From contig PXRU01000026.1 of NCBI GenBank assembly GCA_003020945.1, positions 1 through 64,000 on the forward strand: DNA of 64,000 bases. The letters run 5' to 3'. The stretch is from Halobacteriales archaeon QS_6_71_20 (GTDB lineage: Archaea; Halobacteriota; Halobacteria; Halobacteriales; Haloferacaceae). The position numbers were made by a program, and so were the translations under genes. Below the pieces are notes generated by a model. That model did not search any database and was not told the origin of the DNA. It saw only the letters and a program-made list of their open reading frames with translations. Below are positions 34,301 to 42,085 of the stretch, in pieces (the first letter of the stretch is position 1; each line of letters begins with the position of its first letter).

Positions 34301-35479
34301 GTGGTCGAGCCACTGCTGGCCGTCGGCGTGGTGGTCGCGGCGTTCGTCGGGTTCAACATCGGCGGCTCCTCGACCGGCGTCTCCTTCGGCCCGGCGGTCG
34401 GGAGCCGCGTCTGCTCGAAGACGGCCGCCGCGGCGCTCATGTCGGCGTTCGCGCTCCTGGGCGGCTGGACCGTCGGCCGGAACGTCATCGAGACGCTGGG
34501 CGGGGAGATCGTCCCGGCCTCCTCGTTCACGCTCGCCGCCAGCGTCGGCGTGCTGTTTTTCGTCGGCCTCGCACTGCTCGTCTCCAACGTCTTCGGCGTC
34601 CCCGCCTCGACCTCGATGACCGCCGTCGGCGCCATCGCGGGGCTGGGCGCCGCGACGGGGACACTGAACGCCGACGTGCTGCTCCGGATCGTCGGCTGGT
34701 GGCTCGTCGCCCCGGTGTTGGCCTTCTGGGTCTGTGCGGTCGTCGGCCGCTACCTCTACCCGTACCTCGACGCCGCCTTCGCGATCGACCGCTCGGCCGG
34801 CGGCGTGGTCGCGGTCGACGGCGGCCGGCCGCGGATCGCCGCCGACGCGTCGCCGCGGGAGGCGGTCGGCACCGCCGCGGTGGTCGCCATCGCCTGCTAC
34901 ATGGCGTTCTCGGCGGGCGCGTCCAACGTCGCCAACGCGGTCGCGCCGCTTGTGGGCAACGGCGCGGTGACGGCGGGACAGGGCGTGCTGCTGGCGGGCG
35001 GGGCGATCGCGGTCGGCGCGTTCACGATCGCCCGCCGCACGCTCGACACCGTCGGCAACGACCTCACGGAGCTGCCGCTGCTTGCGGCGCTGATCGTCGA
35101 GGTGGTGTCCGCGACGCTCATCACGCTCCTGTCGGCGATCGGCATCCCGGCGTCGCTGGCGGTGTCGGCGACGATGTCGATCGTCGGCCTCGGCTGGGGG
35201 CGGGCGACCCGGACGACCACGCTCGGCGACGCCGTCGGCGGCGCCATCGCCGGCGACCGCGACGCCGACGAGCGGCCGGCGGTGTCGGTGAACGCCCTCG
35301 CGGGCGAGTCCCCCGCCGGCGACGACGGCGTCCCCGGGATGGGCGAGGAGGGGGCGGAGCTGCTCGCGGAGGACCTGTTCGACCCCGGGACGACCGGCCG
35401 CGTCGTCTCCTTCTGGCTGCTCACGCCGACGCTCTCGTTCGCCTGTTCGTACGCGCTGTTCGCGCTCGTCCCCGTCTGA
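34301..35479 (+). CDS. Inorganic phosphate transporter, Pit family
   Basis: A 392-residue membrane protein with about ten helices. Pit signatures occur twice: AFVGFNIGGSSTGVSFGPAV (N-terminal; canonical GANDxxN is altered to GFNIGGSS) and AFSAGASNVANAVAPLVG (second half, near residue 205). It therefore probably moves phosphate, or sulfate in some PiT relatives, with a cation. A hydrophilic acidic loop (about 318-365) precedes the last helix. GTG 34301 is the start giving the full first helix. It stands alone, divergent from htpX. Confidence 0.85.
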   Translation: MVEPLLAVGVVVAAFVGFNIGGSSTGVSFGPAVGSRVCSKTAAAALMSAFALLGGWTVGRNVIETLGGEIVPASSFTLAASVGVLFFVGLALLVSNVFGVPASTSMTAVGAIAGLGAATGTLNADVLLRIVGWWLVAPVLAFWVCAVVGRYLYPYLDAAFAIDRSAGGVVAVDGGRPRIAADASPREAVGTAAVVAIACYMAFSAGASNVANAVAPLVGNGAVTAGQGVLLAGGAIAVGAFTIARRTLDTVGNDLTELPLLAALIVEVVSATLITLLSAIGIPASLAVSATMSIVGLGWGRATRTTTLGDAVGGAIAGDRDADERPAVSVNALAGESPAGDDGVPGMGEEGAELLAEDLFDPGTTGRVVSFWLLTPTLSFACSYALFALVPV

Positions 35480-35634
35480 GACATCGTCCCGAACCCCCCG
35501 ATCGGCCCGGGGTCGCGGCCGCGTGCTCGCTCGGATCCCGGACCGGCTTTTCGGGCGGCCTAAAGGCTTCTCGCCGTCGAAATCGCCCGGAGATAGCAAC
35601 ATCTAATGGGGCAGGACTCCAAGCGTGAAACGAG

Positions 35635-36024
35635 ATGCCCACGGTCGAATACCTCAACTACGAAGTGCTGGACGACAACGGCTGGGACATGGACGACGAC
35701 GACCTCTTCGAGCAGGCCGCGGACGCCGGACTCGACGACGAGGACTACGGCTCGCTCGACGTGAACGAGGGCGAGTACATCCTGGAGGCCGCCGAGGCGC
35801 AGGGCTTCGACTGGCCGTTCTCGTGCCGCGCCGGCGCGTGTGCGAACTGCGCGGCCATCGTGAAGGAGGGCGAGATCGAGATGGACATGCAGCAGATCCT
35901 CTCCGACGAGGAGGTCGAGGACAAGAACGTCCGCCTCACCTGCATCGGGTCGCCGGAGGCCGAGGAGATCAAGATCGTCTACAACGCCAAGCACCTCGAC
36001 TACCTGCAGAACCGCGTCATCTGA
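35635..36024 (+). CDS. fdx: Halophilic [2Fe-2S] ferredoxin
   Basis: A 129-residue plant-type ferredoxin that shuttles electrons for 2-oxoacid oxidoreductases. Cluster ligands are C64, C69, C72 ([13 protein letters not shown]) and C103 (LTCIGS). The N-terminal acidic insertion (about residues 10-45, [14 protein letters not shown]) is the hallmark of haloarchaeal ferredoxins and adds a negatively charged surface domain. Complete and highly conserved. A CCTAAAGG near 35559 may be the TATA box, giving an unusually long leader of about 45 nt. Confidence 0.96.
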   Translation: MPTVEYLNYEVLDDNGWDMDDDDLFEQAADAGLDDEDYGSLDVNEGEYILEAAEAQGFDWPFSCRAGACANCAAIVKEGEIEMDMQQILSDEEVEDKNVRLTCIGSPEAEEIKIVYNAKHLDYLQNRVI

Positions 36025-36175
36025 GGGGCCGCCGCGCCGGCTCACCCGCACGCGACTGTCGCCGTTTTTCACGCCCGACCAGCGACGGCTCACGCGAGGT
36101 CGTCCATCGGCCGTTCCCGATCGGTGTCGAACCGACGGGCATCGAGCCCGCCCGGTCGACGGAGCGCGCCTACCG

Positions 36176-36472
36176 TTACTCGTCCGAGGAGGCGCCGGAC
36201 TCCGCCCGTTCCTGCGGGAGACCGGGGTCGGGTCGCCGGCCGAGCTCGCGACGGCGGTCCTCGTCGATCCCTCGTTTCTCGATGTCCCAGTTCTCGAAGA
36301 GGCCGTACTCCCGCATCGTCGTCAGTCCCGCGACCGCCGCCCGGAGGTTGATCCCCACGAGCGGCACGTCCGCGACCGTGACGAGCACGTCCGCCTGGAT
36401 CATCGCCCCCTCCCGCATGAGCACGTCGAGCACGTCGACGAGCGCGTGCTCGGAGTCCTTCGTCGGCTTCAC
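36176..36472 (-). CDS. gvpM: Gas vesicle protein GvpM
   Basis: A 98-residue member of the GvpA/J/M family. The conserved alpha-beta-beta-alpha core is seen as LVDVLDVLMREGAMIQADV, VLVTVADVPLVGINLRAAVA and TTMREYG. It is a minor structural or nucleation protein in the vesicle wall. Last gene of the leftward operon gvpFGH-x-JKLM; the start overlaps gvpL by 4 nt. The C-terminal 35 residues are charged and variable. Confidence 0.93.
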   Translation of the reverse strand: MKPTKDSEHALVDVLDVLMREGAMIQADVLVTVADVPLVGINLRAAVAGLTTMREYGLFENWDIEKRGIDEDRRRELGRRPDPGLPQERAESGASSDE

Positions 36473-37419
36473 GCGCCCGCGTCACCCCCGTGTTCGCCCT
36501 CGCCGCCCCCTCTCTCCGTGCCCTCGCTTCCGCCCTCGCTCTCGTCACGCTTCCCCGCCGTGTCCCGGCCGTCCCCGCCGTTCCCGTCCATGTCCGTCGC
36601 GTCCGCCGCCTCGGGTCCGATCCGTGGCGCGAAGCTGTACGGCGGCCACGGACCGGTGTATCTGACCTCGTGGTCCGGCCGCGCCGCGATCGACTCCAGC
36701 ACCTCCCCGATCCGCTCTTCCTCGGTGCCGTCGGCCAGCACCGACAGCCGGACCGCCGTCTCGAGGCCGTCGTCCCGCTCCCCATCGAACCGTCGGCTGT
36801 CGGCGTCCGCCCGCCGAACCTCGTCGGCGTACGCCGCGATCCCGTCGGAGACGGTCGACTCGACGTCCCGGCGGCGGCGTTCGAGCAGTTCCCTCGCCCG
36901 CCGTCGGTACTGCTTCTTGAGGAGGTAGCTCGTCCCCTCGGAGGCCGTCTCGATGCGGTCGCTCAGCTCCCGAAGCTCCGCGTCGTCCTCGCGGATCCGG
37001 TCGCCGACCGCCGCCTCGTCCCATCGGACCTCGATCCGATACTCCCACAGCCCCGCCAGCCGGTCGAGCGCGTCGGCGACCTCCCCGCGTCGCTCGTCGA
37101 GCCACTCGCGGACGGTCGCGTCGGTTCCGGCGAGGATCGTGTCGAAACGGAACGGGAGCGGCGTGCCGAACTCCCGCCCGACCTCGTCGACGACCTCCTG
37201 GTGGGACACCAGCCAGCGGCGGACCCGGGTGGGGTCCGCGGAGTCGTACACCGACCCGACCGGCTGGACGGCCACGCCGACCCCCTCGTGGACGACCAGC
37301 GACACCGGCCGTCCCTCGATCCCGTCGACGGAGACGGTCGCCCCGGGGTCGGCGGTCACCGCACAGTAGACGTAGCGCCCCTCGTCGAACTCGGGGGTCG
37401 CGTCGGCGGCGTCGCTCAT
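36469..37419 (-). CDS. gvpL: Gas vesicle protein GvpL
   Basis: A 316-residue member of the GvpL/GvpF family. It opens with RYVYCAVTADPG, has a central helix-rich part and the conserved HEVRYTGPWPPYSFAPRI near residue 253, the same closing motif seen in GvpF ([13 protein letters not shown]). The last 45 residues are a Glu/Gly-rich tail not found in short homologues. GvpL is an accessory protein that interacts with many Gvp proteins during vesicle formation. It overlaps gvpK and gvpM by 4 nt each. Confidence 0.93.
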   Translation of the reverse strand: MSDAADATPEFDEGRYVYCAVTADPGATVSVDGIEGRPVSLVVHEGVGVAVQPVGSVYDSADPTRVRRWLVSHQEVVDEVGREFGTPLPFRFDTILAGTDATVREWLDERRGEVADALDRLAGLWEYRIEVRWDEAAVGDRIREDDAELRELSDRIETASEGTSYLLKKQYRRRARELLERRRRDVESTVSDGIAAYADEVRRADADSRRFDGERDDGLETAVRLSVLADGTEEERIGEVLESIAARPDHEVRYTGPWPPYSFAPRIGPEAADATDMDGNGGDGRDTAGKRDESEGGSEGTERGGGEGEHGGDAGA

Positions 37420-37724
37420 CCCGGGCCCCCCGGCGGGTCGCGGACCCGCTCGACCGCCTCCGAGACCAGCGAGTCGAGGTCGCCGCGGAGTCGGTCGACG
37501 TCGTCCTCGATCCCCTCACGCCGTTTCATCGACTCGATCTCCGCCTCGATCGCCCGGAGCTGGCTCCCGAGCCGCTCGATCTCCTCGGGCGTGAGCGCCC
37601 CCGACTCCATCCGCCGCACCGCCTCCCGCTCCATCGTCTCGACGAGCAGCTCCATGACCGCGACGACGATCGCCATCAGGCCGTTCGCGCCCCCGTCGTC
37701 CCCGTCGAGTTCGATCCGCTTCAC
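37416..37724 (-). CDS. gvpK: Gas vesicle protein GvpK
   Basis: A 102-residue accessory protein. The GvpK signature GLMAIVVAVMELLVETMEREAVRRMESG is at residues about 15-42 (quoted segments overlap the family helix), followed by LTPEEIERLGSQL and a coiled coil. GvpK is required for vesicle assembly in Halobacterium. Start and stop overlap the neighbouring gvpJ and gvpL genes by 4 nt, showing a tightly coupled operon. Confidence 0.93.
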   Translation of the reverse strand: MKRIELDGDDGGANGLMAIVVAVMELLVETMEREAVRRMESGALTPEEIERLGSQLRAIEAEIESMKRREGIEDDVDRLRGDLDSLVSEAVERVRDPPGGPG

Positions 37725-38362
37725 GACCCCGCCCCCCCGCCGTCGGCCGCCGCGTCATCGACGGACCCGCCCCCGTCGGCCTCGGCGTCTCCGGCCGGTT
37801 CACTGTCCTCGTCGGCGTACCCGTCGCCGGCGGGCTCGCCGCCGTCGTCGCTGTCGTCACTGACCTCGCCGTCGTCCCCGTCGTCGGCATCGGCCGCGTC
37901 GCCGCCGACCGCGCCGGCATCGTCGTCGCCATCGACCGCCTCGTCGCCGCTCCCGCCGGCGTCGTCGCTGTCGGGCGACCCGACGCGGTCCGTACTCTCG
38001 TCGGGGCCGACCGGGGACCGAGGGTCGGGCCGCGGCCCGGGCGACCGGCCCGAACTCCCCTCCGGCGGCTGCGTCTCGGAGCCGCCGTCGCTCGCGTCGA
38101 TCCCGAGGTCGACGGCCCCCTCGTCGAGCGACTCGCGGCCGGAGGCGCGCTCGACCCGGCGCATGTCGGTGCCGCTGGGGAAGGCGAGCCCGTACTCGGC
38201 GGCGGTCTCGAAGGAGGCGATCGCCGCCCTGATCTCGACGCCGAGCATCTCGGTGTCCCCGATCGTGACGGCGATGTCGGCGTTGACGACGATCCCCTTA
38301 TCGAGCACCAGCTCCAGCACGTCCGCGAGGTCCGCCTGGTCGCGGGTCGGTCTCTTGCTCAT
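37721..38362 (-). CDS. gvpJ: Gas vesicle protein GvpJ with a long acidic tail
   Basis: A 213-residue protein. Residues about 1-75 are a clear GvpA/J/M core (LADVLELVLDKGIVVNADIA, VTIGDTEMLGVEIRAAIASF, TAAEYG). The following 135 residues are a low-complexity Asp/Gly/Ser/Pro tail with no homology signal, whereas typical GvpJ is about 100-115 residues long. The tail is in frame through to the 4-nt overlap with gvpK, so it is probably real. It may shield the wall or contact partners. The start overlaps the preceding gene by 4 nt. Confidence 0.9.
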   Translation of the reverse strand: MSKRPTRDQADLADVLELVLDKGIVVNADIAVTIGDTEMLGVEIRAAIASFETAAEYGLAFPSGTDMRRVERASGRESLDEGAVDLGIDASDGGSETQPPEGSSGRSPGPRPDPRSPVGPDESTDRVGSPDSDDAGGSGDEAVDGDDDAGAVGGDAADADDGDDGEVSDDSDDGGEPAGDGYADEDSEPAGDAEADGGGSVDDAAADGGGAGS

Positions 38363-39420
38363 CGGTCCGACGACACCTCCTCGTCCGTTCCGTCCGCGTC
38401 GGCCGCGTCGGACGCATTGTCGTCGGCGTCGTCGGTCTCGCGGTCGCGCACCTCGGCGAACCGGCGGCCGTAGATCCGTCGGTGGGGCTCGACCTTCGAG
38501 TATTTCACCTGCGCCGGCACCGTCGAGGCCCGCGAGGAGGCGGAGTTCGGGAGCGGGCCCGGCGGCATCGTCGAGGCGGCGGTGGGGTTCAGCGAGTCCG
38601 GCTGGTGCCCGGACTGGCCGAGCTTCTCCTGGTTCGCCTCGTAGATCCGCCTGAGCCCGCTGTGGGTCGCCAGCAGCGCGTCGCGGAACGTTCCCACGGC
38701 GGAGTGGACCTTCTCCTCGATGACCGCCCGGCGGGCCTCGGCGCCGAACTGGACGCGGGCGCCCTCGCCCGTCCCTATCGGGTTCTCGATCAGGTCGTCG
38801 TCCTCCCCGTCCGCCTCGTCGTCGTCGTCGGAGAGGTCGTCGACCGCGGCCTCGAGGTCCTGTTTCTCGTCGCGCAGCGCGAGGAGGTCGACCGCTCGCC
38901 ACAGCTCGCGCAGGTTCACCGCGTCGCGGAGGTCGCGGAGGTCGACCGCGCTCTCGTCCTCGTCGAACAGCCCCTCGGGGATGTCCTCGACGTCGACGGC
39001 GTCCGGAAGTTCCTCCACGTCGATCGCCTCCGGCAGCTGTTCGAAGTCGATCGTGCGGAGGACGTCCTCCAGCTCGTCGAGCACCTCCCAGAGGTCGTCG
39101 GCGAGCTCCAGGAGGTCGCCGGTCTCGCCCTCCACGACCGCGCGCTTGACCGCGTCGACGCCCTCCCGGACCCGTTCGAGGAGCAGGGGGAGGTCCTCGG
39201 GGTCGGAACCGGAGCCTTCGGCCGCCTCGGCACTCCCGGTTTCCCCCGTTTCCTCCGCGCTCTCGGCCTCGTCGGCTCTCTCAGCGTCCTCGGCCTCCTC
39301 CGTCCTCTCGGCCCCGTCGGGTTCGTCGGCGTCCTCGGCCTCGTCGGCTCCGTCGGCCGCTCCGGCCCCCTCGGAGCTCTCGACGTCCTCGCCCTCGGAC
39401 TCCGGGGTGTCGGCGCTCAT
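38359..39420 (-). CDS. Acidic protein in the GvpI position of the gas vesicle operon
   Basis: A 353-residue protein between gvpH and gvpJ, where GvpI is normally encoded. It does not look like the short basic GvpI. Residues 1-65 are Glu/Ala/Asp repeats. Residues about 70-190 contain helices with repeated LPEAIDVEELPDAVDVED-type motifs. Residues about 210-265 are helical (VEEK/VHSAVGTFRDALLATH). The C-terminal part is Pro/Ser-rich with SLNPTAASTMPPGPLP and a basic patch VEPHRRIYGRRFAEVRDRE before a last acidic stretch. It could be a GvpI fused to, or replaced by, a new domain. 4-nt overlaps on both sides bind it firmly to the operon. ATG 39420. Confidence 0.7.
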   Translation of the reverse strand: MSADTPESEGEDVESSEGAGAADGADEAEDADEPDGAERTEEAEDAERADEAESAEETGETGSAEAAEGSGSDPEDLPLLLERVREGVDAVKRAVVEGETGDLLELADDLWEVLDELEDVLRTIDFEQLPEAIDVEELPDAVDVEDIPEGLFDEDESAVDLRDLRDAVNLRELWRAVDLLALRDEKQDLEAAVDDLSDDDDEADGEDDDLIENPIGTGEGARVQFGAEARRAVIEEKVHSAVGTFRDALLATHSGLRRIYEANQEKLGQSGHQPDSLNPTAASTMPPGPLPNSASSRASTVPAQVKYSKVEPHRRIYGRRFAEVRDRETDDADDNASDAADADGTDEEVSSDR

Positions 39421-39911
39421 TCGTCCTCGCCCCGGGCGATCCGCAGCTCCAGCACGCCGTTTCGGAACCGACTGTCGACGTCGGCGATCGGCCACGGCAG
39501 CCGGAGCCGCTCGACGGGGCGGTCCTCGACGCCGATCACCAGCTCGCGGCGTCCCTCGCCGATCCCGACGGCGAGGTCGTCGACGTCGACGCCGGGGAGG
39601 TCCGCGACGATCTCCACCTCGTCGTCGGCGTCACCGTACCGGGCGTCGACGAGGTAGCCGTCGTCGCCGTCGCGGTCGCCGCCAGACCCGCTCGACGCAG
39701 AGGAGCGCCCTCCCGACCGCGACCCGCCGACGCGTCCCGTGAAGCCGTACTCGGTCGTGAAGTGTCCCCGCCCCATCCGGCCGGAGCCTCCGGCGCCGGG
39801 GCGTCCCTCCTGTTCGGCGTCGACCAGCGCGTCGATGATGTGGCGGATGAGGCCCGGGAGGCCGCCGTCCCCTCTCCGGTCGGAGCCGCGATCCGAGCGC
39901 CCGGGACTCAT
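39417..39911 (-). CDS. gvpH: Gas vesicle protein GvpH (Hsp20-like)
   Basis: A 164-residue protein. After a Gly/Ser/Arg-rich N-terminus, residues about 85-160 form a small-heat-shock-like alpha-crystallin domain (DDEVEIVADLPGVDVDDLAV, RRELVIGVED, FRNGVLELRIAR). GvpH is an Hsp20-like chaperone that affects vesicle assembly and is not essential in Halobacterium. It overlaps both adjacent genes by 4 nt. Confidence 0.88.
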   Translation of the reverse strand: MSPGRSDRGSDRRGDGGLPGLIRHIIDALVDAEQEGRPGAGGSGRMGRGHFTTEYGFTGRVGGSRSGGRSSASSGSGGDRDGDDGYLVDARYGDADDEVEIVADLPGVDVDDLAVGIGEGRRELVIGVEDRPVERLRLPWPIADVDSRFRNGVLELRIARGEDE

Positions 39912-40162
39912 CCGCGCACCTCGATCGACTTGCTGCGGAGCTGCTCGCGGGCGCGCTCGGCGGCGTCAAGCTCCATCTCCAGCTCCCACTTCCGCTCCCG
40001 GTAGCGATCCTCCGAGCGCTCCCCCAGCTCGTACAGGAGGCGGTTCTCCTTCAGGTCGTCCCGGATCCGCTCGACGTCGTACAGCTCCTCCACCGCGAGG
40101 GTTCGCACCGCGTCCAGGATCGAGAGGAACGGCCGGGCGAACAGGTCGTCGACGAGGATCAT
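39908..40162 (-). CDS. gvpG: Gas vesicle protein GvpG
   Basis: An 84-residue accessory protein. The conserved start [20 protein letters not shown] and the coiled-coil body (LKENRLLYELGERSEDRYRE, MELDAAERAREQL) are typical of haloarchaeal GvpG. It is one of the eight proteins needed for gas vesicle formation. ATG 40162 is the conserved start and overlaps the gvpF stop by 4 nt. Confidence 0.92.
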   Translation of the reverse strand: MILVDDLFARPFLSILDAVRTLAVEELYDVERIRDDLKENRLLYELGERSEDRYRERKWELEMELDAAERAREQLRSKSIEVRG

Positions 40163-40788
40163 GCTCGTCTGGCCCCGATGTCGATGTCGACGAAGTGGTA
40201 CGGCGCCCACGGACCGGTGTACTGGACGGTCAGCTCCCCGTGGTCGTCCTCGAACTCGCCGACCGCGTCGTCGAACGCGTCCCGGTCGTCGCGGTCGACG
40301 AGGAACGACCGGTTCACGAGCAGCCGGTCGCTGAAGCGGTCGTCCTCGGAGACGCCGACCGCCAGCTCCCCGAACCGCTCGTCGACCGCCGCGCGGACGG
40401 CGTCGCCGTCGCCGGTCGCGTCCGCCTCCGAGAGCACCTTCAGCCCGAGCTCCACTTTCCCTTCGACCTCCCGGAGCGCCCGCCGGAAGGCGGGTCGCGA
40501 CTCCCGGAGCACCCGCTTGAGTGTGCGCTCGTTCTTGAACGCCATCCCGTACTGCATCGGCACCACCGTCCGCCCGCCGTCGTACCTGAGGAGCTGTTTG
40601 AGCACCTCGCTGTGGGCCCGCGCGTTCTCGTCGGACATCCCGGGCTCGACGGTGTCGATCTCGGACACCAGCGCCGACAGCGTCCGGTAGTCGACGGTGT
40701 AGGCCCGCTCGGCCCCGTCGATCCCGTCCGTCTCGAACTCGACGTCCTCCTGTTCGAGGACGCCGTAGGCGTACAGTGCTGATCCCAT
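40159..40788 (-). CDS. gvpF: Gas vesicle protein GvpF
   Basis: A 209-residue GvpL/F family protein with the standard opening [18 protein letters not shown], central [15 protein letters not shown] and closing [17 protein letters not shown]. GvpF contacts GvpA and is part of the nucleation complex. First gene of the leftward operon, divergent from gvpA with 212 nt between the starts. ATG 40788 gives the conserved N-terminus. Confidence 0.93.
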   Translation of the reverse strand: MGSALYAYGVLEQEDVEFETDGIDGAERAYTVDYRTLSALVSEIDTVEPGMSDENARAHSEVLKQLLRYDGGRTVVPMQYGMAFKNERTLKRVLRESRPAFRRALREVEGKVELGLKVLSEADATGDGDAVRAAVDERFGELAVGVSEDDRFSDRLLVNRSFLVDRDDRDAFDDAVGEFEDDHGELTVQYTGPWAPYHFVDIDIGARRA

Positions 40789-41000
40789 GCCGTGGCCGTT
40801 ACGTCCCACCGTCAACAGTAGCCTGCTTGATACTGCAACACCGTTCACGACCCGTCCGGGATCGTCGCCGAGGGGAACCATGTCAGTCGAGCGTCACGTG
40901 GGCCGATCGCCGCGACCTCGACCCGGAGCCTGCCGGGCTTTCGCGTCGCGTGTGCAAGCCCAGCGCCTATGCGGAACATCGCCGTGTCTCCCGTACACGG
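40789..41000. promoter_or_regulatory. Divergent gvpF-gvpA promoter region
   Basis: This 212-nt spacer must drive both gas vesicle operons. Toward gvpF the only AT-rich box is around 40828-40838 (AGTATCAAGC on the minus strand). Toward gvpA no strong TATA element is visible. Weak core promoters are typical where an activator such as GvpE is needed, but no gvpE or gvpD gene is present in the window, so regulation here is unclear. Confidence 0.4.
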
Positions 41001-41270
41001 ATGAGTTCAGCCAGACCGTCGACGAGCAGCCTGGCGGAGGTGCTCGACCGGATCCTAGACAAAGGAGCGGTGATCGACGTATGGGCGCGGGTATCGCTCG
41101 TCGGGATCGAGATCCTCACCGTCGAGGCGCGCGTCGTGATCGCGTCGGTGGACACCTTCCTCCACTACGCGAGGGAGATATCGAAGATAGAGGCGGTCGA
41201 GGAGAAGGGCGATCTCGACGACTTCAACGAGATCGACATCGAGGCGGCTGCGGGAGCGCAGTCCCAGTAG
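41001..41270 (+). CDS. gvpA: Major gas vesicle structural protein GvpA
   Basis: An 89-residue protein that forms the ribbed wall of the gas vesicle. The conserved core is present: [40 protein letters not shown] and [16 protein letters not shown]. The C-terminus EAAAGAQSQ is a short extension with Glu/Ala. ATG 41001 is unambiguous. It is followed 105 nt later by gvpO, with no gvpC or gvpN gene between, unlike the usual gvpACNO order. Confidence 0.96.
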   Translation: MSSARPSTSSLAEVLDRILDKGAVIDVWARVSLVGIEILTVEARVVIASVDTFLHYAREISKIEAVEEKGDLDDFNEIDIEAAAGAQSQ

Positions 41271-41374
41271 CCGCCGCGGCGCCGTGACAGCCCGCTCGAC
41301 CGCCGCGGTCGACAGTCGGGCGCCCGGCCCGCCTCGTCGGACGCGGAGCCGGCGACCGCGACGACACCACGACC

Positions 41375-41662
41375 ATGTCATCGGACGACACCACGATCGA
41401 GAACACGGAGATCGGGCGGGTGCAGAACACGATCCGGAACGTCGCCGAGGACGTGGTCGGATACCCGCTCAGCGGTATCACCAGCATCGACCGCGACGAG
41501 GACTCCTGGATCGTCGCGGTCGAGGTGATCGAGCGCAGCAGCGTCCCCGACACCCAGGACATCCTCGGCCGCTACGAGATCACCCTCGACGACGACCGCA
41601 CCGTCACCGGCTTCCGGCGGACGGACCGCTACAGACGGGACGACATGGAGCAGGACCGGTGA
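41375..41662 (+). CDS. gvpO: Gas vesicle protein GvpO
   Basis: A 95-residue accessory protein. The conserved stretch YPLSGITSIDRDEDSWIVAV, EVIERSSVPDTQDILGRYE and the end GFRRTDRYRRD identify GvpO, which is required for vesicle formation in Halobacterium. It lies downstream of gvpA on the same strand and is followed 31 nt later by a zinc-ribbon gene of unknown function. Confidence 0.92.
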   Translation: MSSDDTTIENTEIGRVQNTIRNVAEDVVGYPLSGITSIDRDEDSWIVAVEVIERSSVPDTQDILGRYEITLDDDRTVTGFRRTDRYRRDDMEQDR

Positions 41663-41693
41663 CGCTCGATGTCCGCCCGAGGTCGCGACGGCG

Positions 41694-42029
41694 ATGACCG
41701 AGACCGTCGACATCCCCTGGATCGACGAGCCGGTCGAGCTCGCGGAGGCCGTCGAGCTGGTCGCCAGGGCGGGGCAGGTCGACGAGGAGGTGGTCGAGGA
41801 GATCACGGCGCGCGTCGACCGGATCGAGCGGCGGATCGACGCGCTGGAGGACGGCTCCTCGGTGACGTGCCCCTCGTGTGAGTCGGGCGAGGCGGTGTAC
41901 ACCGCCGGCGTCGGCGCGGCCAAGCTCGCCGCCGGCGGCTCGCTCGACGACTCGAACGCGGCCGCGCTCGACCGCGACTCCCACGTCTGTCTCGACTGTC
42001 ACCGGGCGTTCACCCCGACGGTCGAGTGA
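41694..42029 (+). CDS. Zinc-ribbon protein linked to gvpO, unknown function
   Basis: A 111-residue protein. The first 60 residues form a helical coiled coil (DEPVELAEAVELVARAGQVD, ARVDRIERRIDALED). The second half has two CxxC pairs (CPSCESGEAVY near residue 61 and CLDCHRAFTPTVE near the end) likely to bind one zinc. I do not recognise a named family. Being 31 nt after gvpO on the same strand, it is probably part of the gas vesicle operon. A regulator or adaptor role is a guess. Confidence 0.7.
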   Translation: MTETVDIPWIDEPVELAEAVELVARAGQVDEEVVEEITARVDRIERRIDALEDGSSVTCPSCESGEAVYTAGVGAAKLAAGGSLDDSNAAALDRDSHVCLDCHRAFTPTVE

Positions 42030-42054
42030 GACGCCCTTACTGTGCAAGCATTCG

Positions 42055-42062
42055 ACATATCG
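42055..42062 (+). promoter_or_regulatory. TATA element for the 42086 gene
   Basis: ACATATCG is centred about 27 nt before ATG 42086. This separate leaderless promoter means the acidic accessory genes could be expressed apart from gvpA-gvpO. Confidence 0.5.
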
Positions 42063-42085
42063 GGAGTCTGAACGACGTGCCTGGC

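Noticed and set aside
32390-35602. A 1070-codon open frame on the minus strand across the LURP, htpX and phosphate transporter genes
   Set aside because: Same explanation: shadow of real genes, low complexity, no motif.
41694-42029. Possible remnant of gvpN after gvpO
   Set aside because: No P-loop or AAA motif is present and the protein has a zinc ribbon instead, so it is a different gene.
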